NCBI GenBank assembly: GCA_050084515.1
Contig: CM114273.1
Location: 36,332,001-36,396,000 of the forward strand
DNA: 64,000 nucleotides
Direction of reading: 5' to 3'
Origin: Blasia pusilla
Taxonomy: Eukaryota; Marchantiophyta; Marchantiopsida; Blasiales
In this document: positions 1-11,460 of the stretch, piece after piece
How the letters are laid out: each line of letters begins with the position of its first letter
Position numbering within the stretch: position 1 is the stretch's first letter
Translations under genes and position numbers: made by a program
Notes under the pieces: model-generated
Databases searched by the model: none
What the model was told of the DNA's origin: nothing
The model's input: only the letters and a program-made list of their open reading frames with translations

Positions 1-1382
1 TCTTCGACCTAACCACAAAGAGAGCTGGTTTTTCCTGGATTGTATGAAGAAGACGGCCAAGTGTGCCAAGTGTGGTAAGGCTTTGTGTGAGACAGTGCCG
101 AGATACCTACTGTGTGAGGTTTTTTTGTTTTACTTGTTTGCCTCCAGAAATGGAGGCATGCCCTATGCATTATTGCCTAGGATGCCATAAGCACGATGAG
201 GAGTTCGGGGAGGATATGGTGTATTGTCCTAGGTATTCGATTGCATGACACTGGACTTGCTTGAACGAAGCAATGAGCAAGGGTTATGCATGTGATAGGA
301 TTATTTATTACCATTGTGCATGCGGTGAGGATAGGTGGTGGTTTTATTGCCACCACCACAAAGTTGATCCCACACTTCAGACTCCCTTTGAGAGACCATA
401 TTTCATGGATTTGATTTTCAGGTGGTGAGATGAAAGGGTTGAGCCTTTAAACATACTAGAGACTCGCCGTTATCTATCCTCTGATTTTGAAAATGACATT
501 GATATCCTTTGAATTAGCGGACACAATTGCAAAACTATATAATATCAAGTCGATTTTCAAATTTGTGCATTTGGAATCTATTACCATCTCCAATTATGAA
601 ACTATACCTTCCAAACTAGGTAGCCCATCACCATGAACCATTGCCATAGCAATAGCAAAATTCATATTGTCAACCTTTTGCCACTCCCTAGTGGTTATGA
701 TGATGATCAATTGTGTCCTTATAAGAAATTGTATAAGATCATATTTTTACAAGGATGCTTATCTACCCTCACATAATCCATACCCTAGTCGGTCCACAAT
801 CTTATGGGCCCACTATTACTATACCTTGGCTTGGAAAAAATTGTACAGTGATTATATGTATCTAGTTTCATACATTACAGATGTATGTTGTGAACCATAT
901 AGCTCATGGAGTCTACTAAATGGGTGACAGGTGCGAAGGAGTTTAAATAGTTGGTCAAAAGGATATTGGTGAGAAAACTATATCACATGTAATTGAGAAG
1001 CTCTTCGTACTGTCCTTGCCTTCCATTGTGATTTTCTCTCGTCTACAGTAGTATGTTTAGGCATACATGCATTTTAGGAAAGTTGTATGGTTGGGAAACC
1101 TCGATACATGTTATTTTTGATTGGAGTCTATTATCTTGTTGTTATTTCTATTTGTTACAAAGTTTGAACGAATCTAAGTTTTTCTTGTAATGGACTTCAA
1201 GTGCCAAGGCTTCGGTTAACTTGCTGATCACAAAGGTATATTTTTTGGAGGACAAAAAACAGGGTATGGTAGGGTCTCATTTAGTTTAATTCCTTGTTTT
1301 TTTTTGGAAGCTCAAAAGGCTAAAGAATGGTTTTTTCATGAGGCACTTGAAGTTTTTCACTTGTGTCAACGTATGTGTCTGA

Positions 1383-1826
1383 TTGGAGTCTTCTGTTTGG
1401 TTGTTCTTTTTACTTTGGGCTCTTTATAGAAAAACCATGAAATTGCCGATGATCTCCCAAAGTCGACCTCCTTTTGGTCATCCACATCGAGTCTTAGCAC
1501 ACGATTTCAAATTACGGCAAAGAGAGAAGGTTTTGGCCCGTAGATTGGGGATTATGAGAGTGAGATGCCCTTGTAATCAATGCAAAGGGGGGACTTATCT
1601 ATCTCTTCATAGAGTAGAAGAGAATCTAAAAAAGTTTGAACGCTTTCATCTTTTTTGCATCCCAAAGAGTATACATGAGTGGGATTCTTCTGACAAGGAG
1701 TGGTCAATTCAAGATCAAGAGTCCTTCAAGGACCAAGCTAAAAAAATCATGCACAAAGCCCATCGTGATTTTGACCGTAATTTACCAAATGACACAACCC
1801 AGAGGCAACACATGGAACAACTTTAA
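1383..1826 (+). pseudogene. Transposase-associated domain fragment (CACTA-like)
   Basis: The 147-codon frame contains RVRCPCNQCKGGTYLSLHRV at roughly residues 59-78, followed by an acidic/aromatic stretch with HEWDSSDKEW. The C-P-C-x2-C-x-G core followed by a basic helix is the pattern of the Transpos_assoc (PF13963) domain at the N terminus of plant En/Spm transposases. The usual family continues with a long transposase; here the frame stops after about 70 further residues and no DDE core follows, so this is a remnant. The start codon is uncertain: the first ~45 residues look unrelated and the domain may begin at the internal Met at 1441 or 1555. Assignment is by motif pattern only. Confidence 0.5.
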
Positions 1827-4008
1827 AGGCATATTGGCTGATGAACGGAGGCCATAGAGAAGTCCCTTGCCATCTTGAAGCAAGGGCGGTGGAGTAGGAA
1901 TGAATGGTTGACTATTGGATGTTAGAATCAGAGAAATTTAAGGTTGAGCAAATGGCGAAAGCTCGGTCACTTGTTCAAACTTTACACTACATCGGTCGAT
2001 GAGGCTTAGACGGGTTTTCAGTAAGCCCTTAACATGAGCTTTGACTTCCACTTGTAAAAATATAGCTTCAAATTTATGGGTTCTTATTTTTGTATCGACT
2101 CTATCAATTTTGGAATTCCCATGAGCTTATATACTAAACCTGTACTTGTTTCTCATTCCAAATCTTTGCATAATGACACCTACAATGTGGGATGTGTTTT
2201 AGGGGGTTCCAAAAAGAGAGATTTCTGCTCATGGAACAACAAGAGAGGAGGTTGCTTCATCACACCTCACTAGTACAGATTTTAGTGGGACTTCACGGGT
2301 AAGTTACATAGAATTTTTCAAAAATGGTTAGTGTAGTGGTCATGGATAGAAAGGAAAATGATGGAAAAATGTCATAGAAATCATTGACATCTTGTATTAT
2401 TTATGCTTGATAGGAAGTCCAATCAGATCTCACTTCCCACATGAATGAGGTGAAGACCAGATTTGATGAAGGTCTATGTGATATGAGATCCCAAATTGAG
2501 AATAGCCAGAGGAAGCAACAAAATAAATGGAATGATCTTTAGGCTAGTCACCTACTTCTTGAGGAGAAGTTGAGTGTACTTTTGCGCATGGTCTCAAAAT
2601 TGGCTCAAAGTGGAAAAGAAACAACGTCCAATATGTCAATTGATGATGCACTTATAGACAAGCCATCAACCCTCAAAAGTAAGTTCCTTTTCTTATATTA
2701 GTCCAGTTCAATTTCATCAAGACACTCTAAATTCTAATCAGTTTTTCTCATTTCCACATCATGGTCTAATTGCTTCTATGTATGGCTTGTGCAGGGCATC
2801 ATCAAGAATAGTATGAGCTTACGGACAATGTTGAGAACCTTGTTGAGGCTAAAAAGTCCCCTAACAAAAGGAGGACAAAGCCTCACATGAATGTTGGCTT
2901 TGAAGATATAACTACTTTGATAGGTGAAAATATTTGACATATTCTTGTAGGTTTAATCACTCATATTCTCTATTGCAGATTGTCTGGAAATTTGTAATGT
3001 AGGTGTACCATAACTATACGATGACCTGCGGTGTAAATCTGAAATTCCACAGGAAGTGAGAAAGTCCACAGTGCTGATCCGGTGAGCCAGGTGTTGAAGA
3101 AGAGCTCTTCAAGTGTAGTGATCAAAGGTAACACTCAAGCATCTGCCACATTTTGTACCTACATTTTCCAATTTTTCCGTACCTCTATTCCATATTTCAA
3201 CAACGATGATTTCAAGTTGGATATGGTGAGTAATCACTCACCTCACTAAGACCATACCAAAATTTATTGGCATTTACATTGCTTTTCTCTGTTGTTCTTA
3301 TATAGGTAAAGAGAAGATTGATCATACTCACCTTATAAACAGCAATGAAAAAGTTAAATTTGTGACTACTAGAATATCCCATGGTGCATGTCGACTCTAT
3401 TTTCTTTTTAGTCCATGTTTTCATTATGCCATTTGCACTTGCTGAGATCTAGGGATGTTGAAGTACATATCAAGAATGGGAGCAAACTGCATGTATGATA
3501 GCATCAACCAATTCAATAAACTATTTTGTTTATGAGTGGTGAAAGTAAGAATTTTCTCATGTGATAATAGTGTTCCATGCATTAATATTTTTGAAGTTTA
3601 ATGTTCTATAGGTGAAGCAATAGTGAACATACAAGCTTCACCAAAGATCAAGAAGAAGATGAAGGCAACCACCGAGATGGTTGCGAGTGTGGGTAGTGAG
3701 TCAGAGTGTGACCCAAAAGTACTAAACAACAAGAAGCAGAGGGTAAAATAATCAGGCTTTCACTTTTTTCCTTGAGATTTTATGTGTGTTTTCCTATATA
3801 TGTGACAATAACGGATGAGTTTTGTGTTTTTATTCTTATTTCAGGTACCCAACTAGATGGGGCTTGTCAACTTTTCAAGGACTTTACCGATAGATGGATG
3901 GACCCTCACCAAGGTAATGATTGAGAGTATACTAAGTTATCAATTGTGATAATGTTGTTATATTCACCATTAGCTTTTTTTTTTGATTTGGTATGTATGT
4001 AGCTCCGT

Positions 4009-4257
4009 TTGGGAGATGAAGTACAACTCACACAGCCAAAACTCAGCCGGAATATTTTGGATCATGGAATAGTTTCGGGCTTGAGTCGGCGAGACAAGTT
4101 CCACGGGAAGGATATTGGTCTTGGATTAGTTCGAGTGGACCTTAAGGATACTTCTCAACCAGATTTCCAAGTATGGGAGCTGAATATAATGGACAAACCT
4201 GCGCAACTCACGCTTGGAGATGCAGTTGGAACTTCAATCATTTGGCTAGTTCATTAG
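4009..4257 (+). pseudogene. DUF8039-like C-terminal segment of a transposon protein
   Basis: The 82-codon frame runs from a hydrophilic start to GIVSGLSRRDKFHGKDIG, then VRVDLKDTSQPDFQVWELN and QLTLGDAVGTSIIWLVH. The layout (GxV..., G..LG.GxVxVxV, then LTLGDAVGxxIxW near the end) matches the DUF8039 pattern found at the ends of plant CACTA/TNP-associated proteins, where the final motif is usually GDAVGTFIAWP. A poly-T tract and an AG lie just upstream at 3977-4003, so it may be a terminal exon whose upstream exons have decayed. It supports reading the first 4.3 kb as one plus-strand element. No catalytic residues are expected in this part. Confidence 0.5.
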
Positions 4258-4868
4258 GATCTTTGGATTTTGTGATTTTCAGAAATGTTTAAACTTTCAC
4301 AATGATTACATCAGCTCTTTCATTTGTCGTTTGGTTTCCATATGCTCTAGGTTCCTTCTTGCAGCTTGCTGAGATGTAAATACTTTGATTCTTCCATTCA
4401 ATGAATCATCTATTTTTTGGTTTCATCAATTAGAGAACGGTTTGATTGTGAGGTATCTGTAGTTTTCAGTATTCATTGTAATTGGCATGTATCCTAGAAT
4501 TACTTGCTCGATATATGTCTCGCTTCTAGACCTTTAGATTCAGATTTTGTCTATCCTCACCATTGTCTATGCTACTTGTATTCGCACATTACTTCTTACT
4601 GGATCTAATAGAATCTCTAATATGTTAAGAGGATTATGTTACTTAGATGACCACCACTTACTTACCAAAGTAACTCCTCTGACTTAATAGTAACTAGGAG
4701 GAGCAATGGCAAACTGTGAACAATACATGATCTAGTAATAAACCACAATTGATAGGGTTGTGTGGATGACTAATATTGGATGCCAAATAACTCATATGGC
4801 CAAAATATCATTTGGTGGTAAAAACATAACTAATATAGTCATGATCATAACTCATACAGTCAACACAA

Positions 4869-5505
4869 TGACTCAAATGGTTAGGGAGTATGACTCGTAC
4901 AATCATGAATGACGTGAGATAAATTACTCAAACCATCCCAATGACTCAAATGGTTAGGAAATATGACTCAAACCATCAATATAATGTCTCATTTAGTTAT
5001 AAAATACAACTATACCACACATAGAGTGACCAAAATAGTGGTGACTACGAACCTAGGTAGTCATATTTAATGACTCATGGAGTCATGGGAAATGACGCGG
5101 TTGGTATGTATGACTTAATCACGACGTATGACTCAGTCATTTCAACCACGTGTCACTCTGTCATTCGTTTAGATAATTACACATGTCATCGTCTCATTTA
5201 GCCTAAACAATCCAGCAAACCCAAGTATGAAAAGTGGCAATACATGATTTGATCCTCTCTTTGCTATGTCACTTCTTCTTCCCATGTCATACGCCAACAT
5301 GGCACTCTGACGTGTCTCTCACACGTGACATCTTAGTCATATATCAATGATTGAGTAGCTAATGACTTCAGTCATTTACCAATCTGGTAGTGTGAGTCAT
5401 ATCCTGTATATGACTTGGTTTATATGACTCTAATGGTTATGAGTCATCGTGAGTTATTTACTGTGAACAATGACTCAACCTAGTCATTTATTAGAGTCAT
5501 ATAAT
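4869..5505. repeat. TGACTCA/TGAGTCA-rich degenerate repeat block
   Basis: The heptamer TGACTCA or its complement occurs exactly at about 4869, 4942, 4964, 5071, 5129, 5394, 5441 and 5471, within looser repeats of TGACTCAAATGGTTAG and ATGACTnnn. The words lie on both strands, making the block rich in short palindromes. It has no open frame. The heptamer is also the classic GCN4/AP-1-type bZIP site, but the degenerate repeated context looks like transposon internal sequence, not a designed promoter. Termini were not identified. Confidence 0.6.
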
Positions 5506-5641
5506 AGGCAATTTTTTCGAGCGAAGGTTTTCTATTAGGTAATCTAAAGTCATGTGAATCACCTTCATACTAGCCCTTTTTTTTTCCTTCTCAAGTTGAG
5601 CAAGTTTTTTTGGTGATACTAGTGAAGGAAGTGGGTGGAAA

Positions 5642-7277
5642 GTGGTGCTTCGGAAAGAAGCTAGGGCACGCAGTGTATTTGCAGAAGAGACTGATATGAA
5701 TTATGGGGATAATGAAAGCTACAGTGGTCTTGAGGCTCTTATGCACTTTCTTGATAGATTTCCAGTAGTGAATACTCTTGGAGCTATAGAGCTATTTGAC
5801 CAGCAAATGGCCATAGCACGTAAAGACTTTGACGATGTAGATGCTGCAGATGTATGTTCGAAAATTGGCTAATCAAGTGAGGAGCATGACTAAGTTGGCA
5901 TGCTTACTAGGTTATTTACATTTTGCTATGGGGAACCTGATTCTAGATTTTTTTCAGAGCCAATGGTTGAGAAGACAAAACTCGTTGAGCTAGAGAGTTC
6001 TTGCATCAAAGATAGAAAGGAAGTATGTGAGGGGAATGGGATGAGTACGTCAGTTTCGAAATTTTCAGATTCCCTCATGGTCCCTATACATTCAAATCTT
6101 CAAGAGGAATCTTCTCGAACTCCTTATGAACTTATCCGGGAGGAAAATATGAGGTTGAGAAAGGCTCGTGAAGCTATCATCTTTGGTAGTGTCCGATTAT
6201 CTTAAGTCTGGCTTAACAGATTTTAAGGGAAAATTTATGTGCTTCATACTTGGGATTTGGATTAGAACTATGTATGCACCTTTACGTCTTCTTTACTCCT
6301 AATTGGTAATCTTTGATTTTTGAAGTCACACCAAGCCAGTGAGGTCTCACATAGAAATCCTTCTTTTTGTGGAGGCTTCCAAGCAACCACCAAGGCGGAG
6401 TCTTTGATTACAAGACCTGGGTGTTTCCAAGTTCAAAAGGAAGATTTTGAATACGGAGAAAAACACCATGTTATATAGTGAGGACCCTGAATTTGAGCTT
6501 CAAGAGGATGAAGATTCATCTCGTAGCCTTCTAACAGATAAAATGGTATTTATACTTAGCCCATTCACTTTAGATCTCTATCAAGAATATGTATTTTCAT
6601 ATGATGGGTTTATGGTAGGTAAGTAGACAATATTCAAGTTTGATACAATTTCGCTTGCATGTTCTGAAGTTTATCCTTCATAAAGAGGTGAAAGGGGATG
6701 ATGGGAAGGAGACACATGGAATCAGGAATCAAGGTAGAGAGACCCTTGAGTATTTGGCCGAACATTGGAGCATGCATGCTCCTGGTAAAAGAGATGGTTG
6801 TATAAGAAGAGGGAGTTTGCCTCCATCATCATATCTTGGGGAGGGATGGGGTTCAAGCGGGATGCAATGGAACCCTACCCTAGGAGGATGGTTTGCTCAT
6901 GCACCTCCACCACAACCTTATAGTCCATAGCCTTATCCATTGGCATGACAGCCACAATGGGCAAGAAGTAGTATTTCTTCACAACAACCATGGGTTCCAA
7001 TTGTAAGTATATGATTCTTGTTTTATTGTGTCCTATTTAGTATTATTATGTATGAAGGTAGGTCTACTGAATTATTGTGCTTTCTTGTATATTCATGGCT
7101 AGCATTTGTTTTATATGTTTCTAAAGAGGGAGGAGCATCACATACACCAGACTCATATACACAGGCTCCAACCCCTTCATTCCAGCGAGGGGAGTATTTG
7201 CCTCCTAGTGCTAGTTAGTCATGTGCATCTCCAAGCATGACTCCAAGTCCTACTCATGGAGGACAACACGTAGTAGG

Positions 7278-7354
<77 letters not shown>

Positions 7355-7962
7355 TTGATATTATTTCAATCTTAGAAAGCATTTGATATTTACTCTCCCT
7401 CTAACTTCAAAGCTTTCATTGTTGAGTTTTTTTGGAGATACCAATCATAATTATATGTCTTCCAACTCAGATCTTCATTGGAGAATGATATATAAGACAA
7501 ACAACAAATTTTTGCTTAGCATGAGAAGTGTACTGCCATGAAAATCTATAGTAGTGATTGTTGAGTAATTAGTATCACTTGAAGGAATAGCTTTGGATAT
7601 GCGCAAGAGGAAGGGATAGCAGATCCAAACATGATTCATGGGTAAATGAGGTGAATCAACGCAAGGATCTGAATCTAAGACCCTGATGCGAGTTGATGCC
7701 TAATGGGTATCCGAAGAACAAGGTACATGGATATGAACCTTGGCTTAGTGACCTGAAAACTAGAGCCATGCGGTATCTCGACTTGTCAATCATTGAGATA
7801 AGTAGACAAGACCCTGCCAATATGGCCATGGTCACGAATTATATGAATGAATCATATGTATATGTTGGGGCGCCATCATTGGATCCTGAGTACTTAAGGA
7901 GAAAAATTTCTCAACTCCTAAAAACTGAGAGTACTAGTCGCAATGAACCCATGATGGCATGA
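5642..7962 (+). pseudogene. Unrecognised coding debris, plus strand
   Basis: Several plus-strand frames in close succession look once-coding but match nothing I recognise. The one at 5642-5872 is acidic and helical (EALMHFLDRFPVVNTLGAIE). Those at 5900-6205 and 6640-6930 are charged, the latter ending proline-rich (FAHAPPPQPYSP). The one at 7018-7218 is Pro/Ser-rich. The one at 7693-7962 has a compact helical fragment (WLSDLKTRAMRYLDL, then YVGAPSLDPEYLRRKISQLL). The orientation matches the CACTA-like material upstream, so these may be further exons of that element or of a second one. Stops and frame changes between pieces argue against a working gene. Confidence 0.3.
7281..7351. repeat. (CT)n microsatellite
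   Basis: An uninterrupted CT dinucleotide tract of about 70 bases (35 units) inside the unrecognised coding debris. It follows TAGTAGGTAT and ends at CGTGTTGATA. Confidence 0.95.
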
Positions 7963-8742
7963 TAATGTGGTTGTTGACTAGGATAGTTTTTCTCTAGTGT
8001 TTCTGGATATGGAGAGTGTCTTGTCACACTTACTACATGTAACGTGGTAATATTGCAAGGTTGGGCCTCACTCTCAATAGTGTTTTTGTAACACTTTAGG
8101 CTACGGGGCCTACTAACTAGTCTTAATAGAAGTAGTTACTAGCGTTATCAGTTGTTTTTATTACGCGCTTTATGAATACATGGCTCATAGAAGGAAAAAA
8201 CCACATCATCTTATATATGACCACATCTAGTCATTCTAATCCCACAAAACTCTTGTATTGAACATGTGGCCCAATAAAATCTCTTGCTACTTGAGAATAT
8301 GCACTAACATTCATTTACCCTTTCATTTAAGGGTACTTATAACTCATTTATTCTAGAACCAATGATAGAGATAATGCATGCATTCTTCAAACTCCATATG
8401 TAACACAATAGAATTAGAGGTGGAATGAAAGTTCATAATCTAAGTTATGTTGAAGTTTTCATATTCCCACAAGCTATTCATACCATCAATACATAAATAT
8501 TGAGTCACCAAAAAAACCTCTATTTTCCTGGAATTTGTTCCAAGTACTGATTTCAAATGCATCAATAGAAAGGCAACTCTGATCCTTGCAACAAACCATC
8601 TAGTTACAATACTCAATAGTTCAAACTCCATGTTTAGCACAATAGAAGGGAGAGAAGTTAAGGAAGCATGTAGGTAAAAATCACCCGTCATTCTGATAAA
8701 AAAAATGCAAGACTAAATGGATTCTGATCACCAACTCCAACA
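7963..8742. other. AT-rich spacer, no gene seen
   Basis: No coding frame of convincing composition and no terminal repeats were found. The 83-codon minus-strand frame at 8440-8691 has no recognisable motif and is probably chance. Confidence 0.5.
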
Positions 8743-9545
8743 ATGACCCTTGAGGATGATCTTTATTTTTTGGGTTTATGGCCAATGAATTTAATTTAAT
8801 AGGATATAGTGTAATGATCCATGACTTAGGGTTGAGGATTTAGGGCTTAGGACTTAGGTTTTAGTGCTTATGGCTTAGTTTTTAGGATTCTGAATTCATG
8901 GATATACGTTTGGGTTTATTGCTTATGATTTATGGCCAATGAATTCATAAGATTATATAGTGTAAGGGTGACACTATGAATTAGGATTTAGGGCTTAGGG
9001 TTTATAACGTATTGCTTGAGTTTTAGGGGTTATAATAGTTGTTTTGGGTTTAATAACATTTGGGCATATTACTTAATACTATTTATGGCCAATAAAGTGT
9101 AAGGGTGTATGACTTAGGATTCAAGGTTTATGGATTAGGGTTTAGAATTTACGATGTATGGCTTGGGTTTAGGGTAGTTTTTTTATAGCTTAATAACATA
9201 ATATGGCATATTGGTTAGTATTTATGGCCAATGAATTAATAAGATTATAAAGTGTAAGGGTGTATGATTTAGAGTTTAGGCCTTGGGATGTATAGCTAAC
9301 GGCTTAGGATGCAGATTGAGCTATTAGGGTGTATGACTAAGGGTTTTAGGGTTTAATAAGATTTGGGTGTATTTCTTGGTGTTTACGGCCAATGAATTGC
9401 TAAGATATAGCGTAAGGATGCATGACTTAGGGTTTGGGATGTAAGGTGACAAGGTGTATGGCCTAAGGATGTTTGAATGTATGAAGGGTGTAGGATGTGG
9501 GACCTACTATTATATAAGGCGTAGTAAATGTAATGTCCAAATGAT
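8743..9545 (+). repeat. Tandem ~150 bp units with telomere-like words (copy 1)
   Basis: Five units each begin with TATGGCCAAT (about 8777, 8931, 9084 and 9223; TACGGCCAAT at 9384), spaced 139-161 bases apart. They continue with variants of AGTGTAAGGGTGTATGACTTA and then strings of TTTAGGG, CTTAGG and TTTAGGGCTTAGG. TTTAGGG is the common plant telomere unit, but the words are strongly degenerate and in one orientation inside a longer period, so this is a repeat family, not a telomere. Left and right flanks (TGACCCTTGAG... and ...AATGTCCAAATG) are shared with the copy at 40.3-41.0 kb. Confidence 0.75.
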
Positions 9546-10199
9546 AGCTAGATGGCATTGATCTTGGTCTGCTAGTTGTTGCAGAACGTATTCTACCTTT
9601 CCTCACTCTTGGTAATCTAGGTTTTTTTTACTTGAGGCTGGTTTTTTTAGATTGACCTTCCCAAAACAACTTCCGAATTAACTCCCTGAATCGATTATTA
9701 ACTTCTTAAAAAATCATGGGGTGGTAGTTGATTATAAATGCCCCAAGCCATCTTCGAAAATGCCTAGGATTATTTTCCATCTTCCGCTCACCCAAGCTTA
9801 CTAGAAGCACACTCCTTGCTTCCAAAAGAGTATCCCTCTAGTAATGAAATCTTTATCCACAATGCAACTCTCGAAACCTTCTTCAACCATCACAAGAAAC
9901 ATGAAGAGTTCCTACACCACTTTCTTCTCGCTCATGTTTATGGTAGACCACGTTCCAAAGTTCATGACCAAACCTATATTTCTTACCTCTCTGTGTTTTG
10001 GATCCCAATAGAAATATAAAAGAATGCAAGAGGGAAGTCTGCTCCCTCGGAAAATTTTGCATCATGAAGACTCCACTAATGCTTATGCTCCTTTTGCTTG
10101 TGTACCAAGTCATTCTCCGAAATAGATCTTATCACGAGATTTTTCTTCTGCTCATTTTTTGATGAATTCATCAAATAACAAAATACTTATTAGGAAAGT
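9546..10199. other. AT-rich spacer, no gene seen
   Basis: Two short overlapping frames on opposite strands (9816-10019 and 9883-10113) lack recognisable motifs. Nothing else stands out. Confidence 0.5.
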
Positions 10200-11460
10200 T
10201 ACAAGTGCATTGAATTTTTGAACAACGATAGACTTGAATCATAATTGAAAAGGGACAATAATTAGTCATATGAACTCATAGTGGTCATGCAATCAATCAC
10301 TATCCCTTGAAGAACAACATAAAGTGATTGATCATATGACTAATGTGAGAACTTACGACCAATCACTTTCTCTAGAAACATGAGTTATAGTGAGCACTAC
10401 TCTTGAAACTGATTGATCGCATGACCACACGATTCTCATGTGACCAATCACTTCCATTGTAATATTAATCTTGAAAGTGTTTGGTTATGCGACCGATCAT
10501 TTTCAAGAGCAGTGTTCATTATGACTCATGTTGCTAGAAAAAGTGATCAATTGCATGAACTCTCAATGTTTATGGAACGGCTCATCATCTTGTTTACAAG
10601 GACGAAAAGTGATTGGTTACACGACCATTTTGAGTTCATAAAATTGATCACTTTTGCTTGCAACTTGTATGATTGAAAGTATTCTGTGCATGACGAAACA
10701 ATTTTTATGCAACTAACAAGGTTGTACACTTACAAAGTCCATGTTTGTGCGGGCTCGGGTACTGACAGCCCACACCCGAGCACGGAGCCCGCCCGCACTG
10801 ACCCGGGCTAATGGAGCCCGCACCCATTGCGTGACCCCCAACCATGCCCGCAGGATGGGCTTGGCCCCCATTGCCCAGGCTCACGCCTACATAGGGCCCG
10901 CATGTCTGGCTAGGGATGGGCAAGGGGCCCATATATCGGGCTAGGAGCCTGTGCAGGGCCTTTATGGTGGGCTTGAGGCAGCGTCACGGCATGCTTTGCG
11001 GGCCTAATTGCGAGCCACACAACGAGTGCGGGTTCCGTCAGTTCGGGTCTACGCGGCGGGCTCTCAGCAAGCTCAGATGCGGGTCTCAAGAGTTGGGTGT
11101 GGGCCGCCCAAGCATGTCCATGGACTGAGCCATCGACATGTCCGTTTCCGCGCAATCTTGGCAACTAATCACTTTCCATTTTACTCTAATCTTGAAAGTG
11201 GTTGATTGCATGAACTATGTGGTCATGAAACCAATCACTTTCAAGAGCATTTTTTGAAGGAAAGTGTTTTTGTGCAAGACAAATATATTGTCATACAATC
11301 GATCACACTCAATCATTATGGTACATCCTGGAAGAAGAATTGATGACTCACTATGGTCATGAAAGCAATCACTATCCTCTGAACAAGAATAAAATGACCA
11401 GTTGAATGAGAAAAGTGACATGCAATCGATTACTTCCATAATATTCTCTAGAGGAACTTA
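10200..11460. repeat. Short-word palindromic repeat block (AATCACTTT/AAAGTGATT)
   Basis: Words such as GACCAATCACTTTC, AAAGTGATTGGT, GTCATATGAC-like and CTTGAAAGTG recur many times on both strands on either side of the GC-rich MITE that splits the block. Their order is scrambled, with no fixed period. The short frames within it have no coding character. The architecture resembles the TGACTCA block at 4.9-5.5 kb but uses different words. Confidence 0.6.
10717..11160. mobile_element. GC-rich hAT-type MITE (444 bp)
   Basis: The element begins CAAGGTTGTACAC and ends GCGCAATCTTG; the reversed right end (CAAGATTGCGC) matches the left end in 8 of the first 11 bases. It is flanked by an exact 8 bp target duplication, GCAACTAA, at 10709-10716 and 11161-11168. 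An 8 bp duplication and C-A-rich short terminal inverted repeats are the hAT signature. The interior is very GC-rich with repeated GGGC/GCCC words, in sharp contrast to the AT-rich host repeat. There is no transposase, so it is non-autonomous. The overlapping short frames inside it on both strands are a by-product of its GC content. Confidence 0.8.

Larger units (their letters stand above)
1..4260 (+). mobile_element. Decayed CACTA (En/Spm)-like transposon region
   Basis: The stretch is AT-rich, broken by stops in every frame, and carries two pieces recognisable from plant CACTA/TNP-associated proteins in the same orientation. A cysteine-containing transposase-associated segment lies near 1.55 kb and a DUF8039-like C-terminal segment ends at 4257. 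Between them (about 2.4-3.8 kb) are lysine- and glutamine-rich, coiled-coil-like fragments separated by intron-like or decayed sequence. The first 300 bases encode Cys/His-rich fragments (CAKCGKALC at about 68-94, and YHCACGEDRWWFYCHHHK near 311-364) in more than one frame, which I cannot assign. No terminal CACTA repeats or target duplications were found, so the boundaries are the extent of recognisable material only. Confidence 0.5.

Noticed and set aside
1-300. PiggyBac-like C-terminal zinc finger from the CAKCGKALC segment
   Set aside because: Only one half of the pattern is present, in a frame that soon ends, and no piggyBac catalytic part precedes it in the window.
8743-9545. True interstitial telomere
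   Set aside because: The TTTAGGG words are degenerate and sit inside a longer ~150 bp period with non-telomeric sequence, so this is a repeat family and not a chromosome-end fusion.
10705-11205. Five overlapping short frames on both strands
   Set aside because: They arise from the GC-rich interior of the hAT MITE, which has exact target duplications; none resembles a protein.
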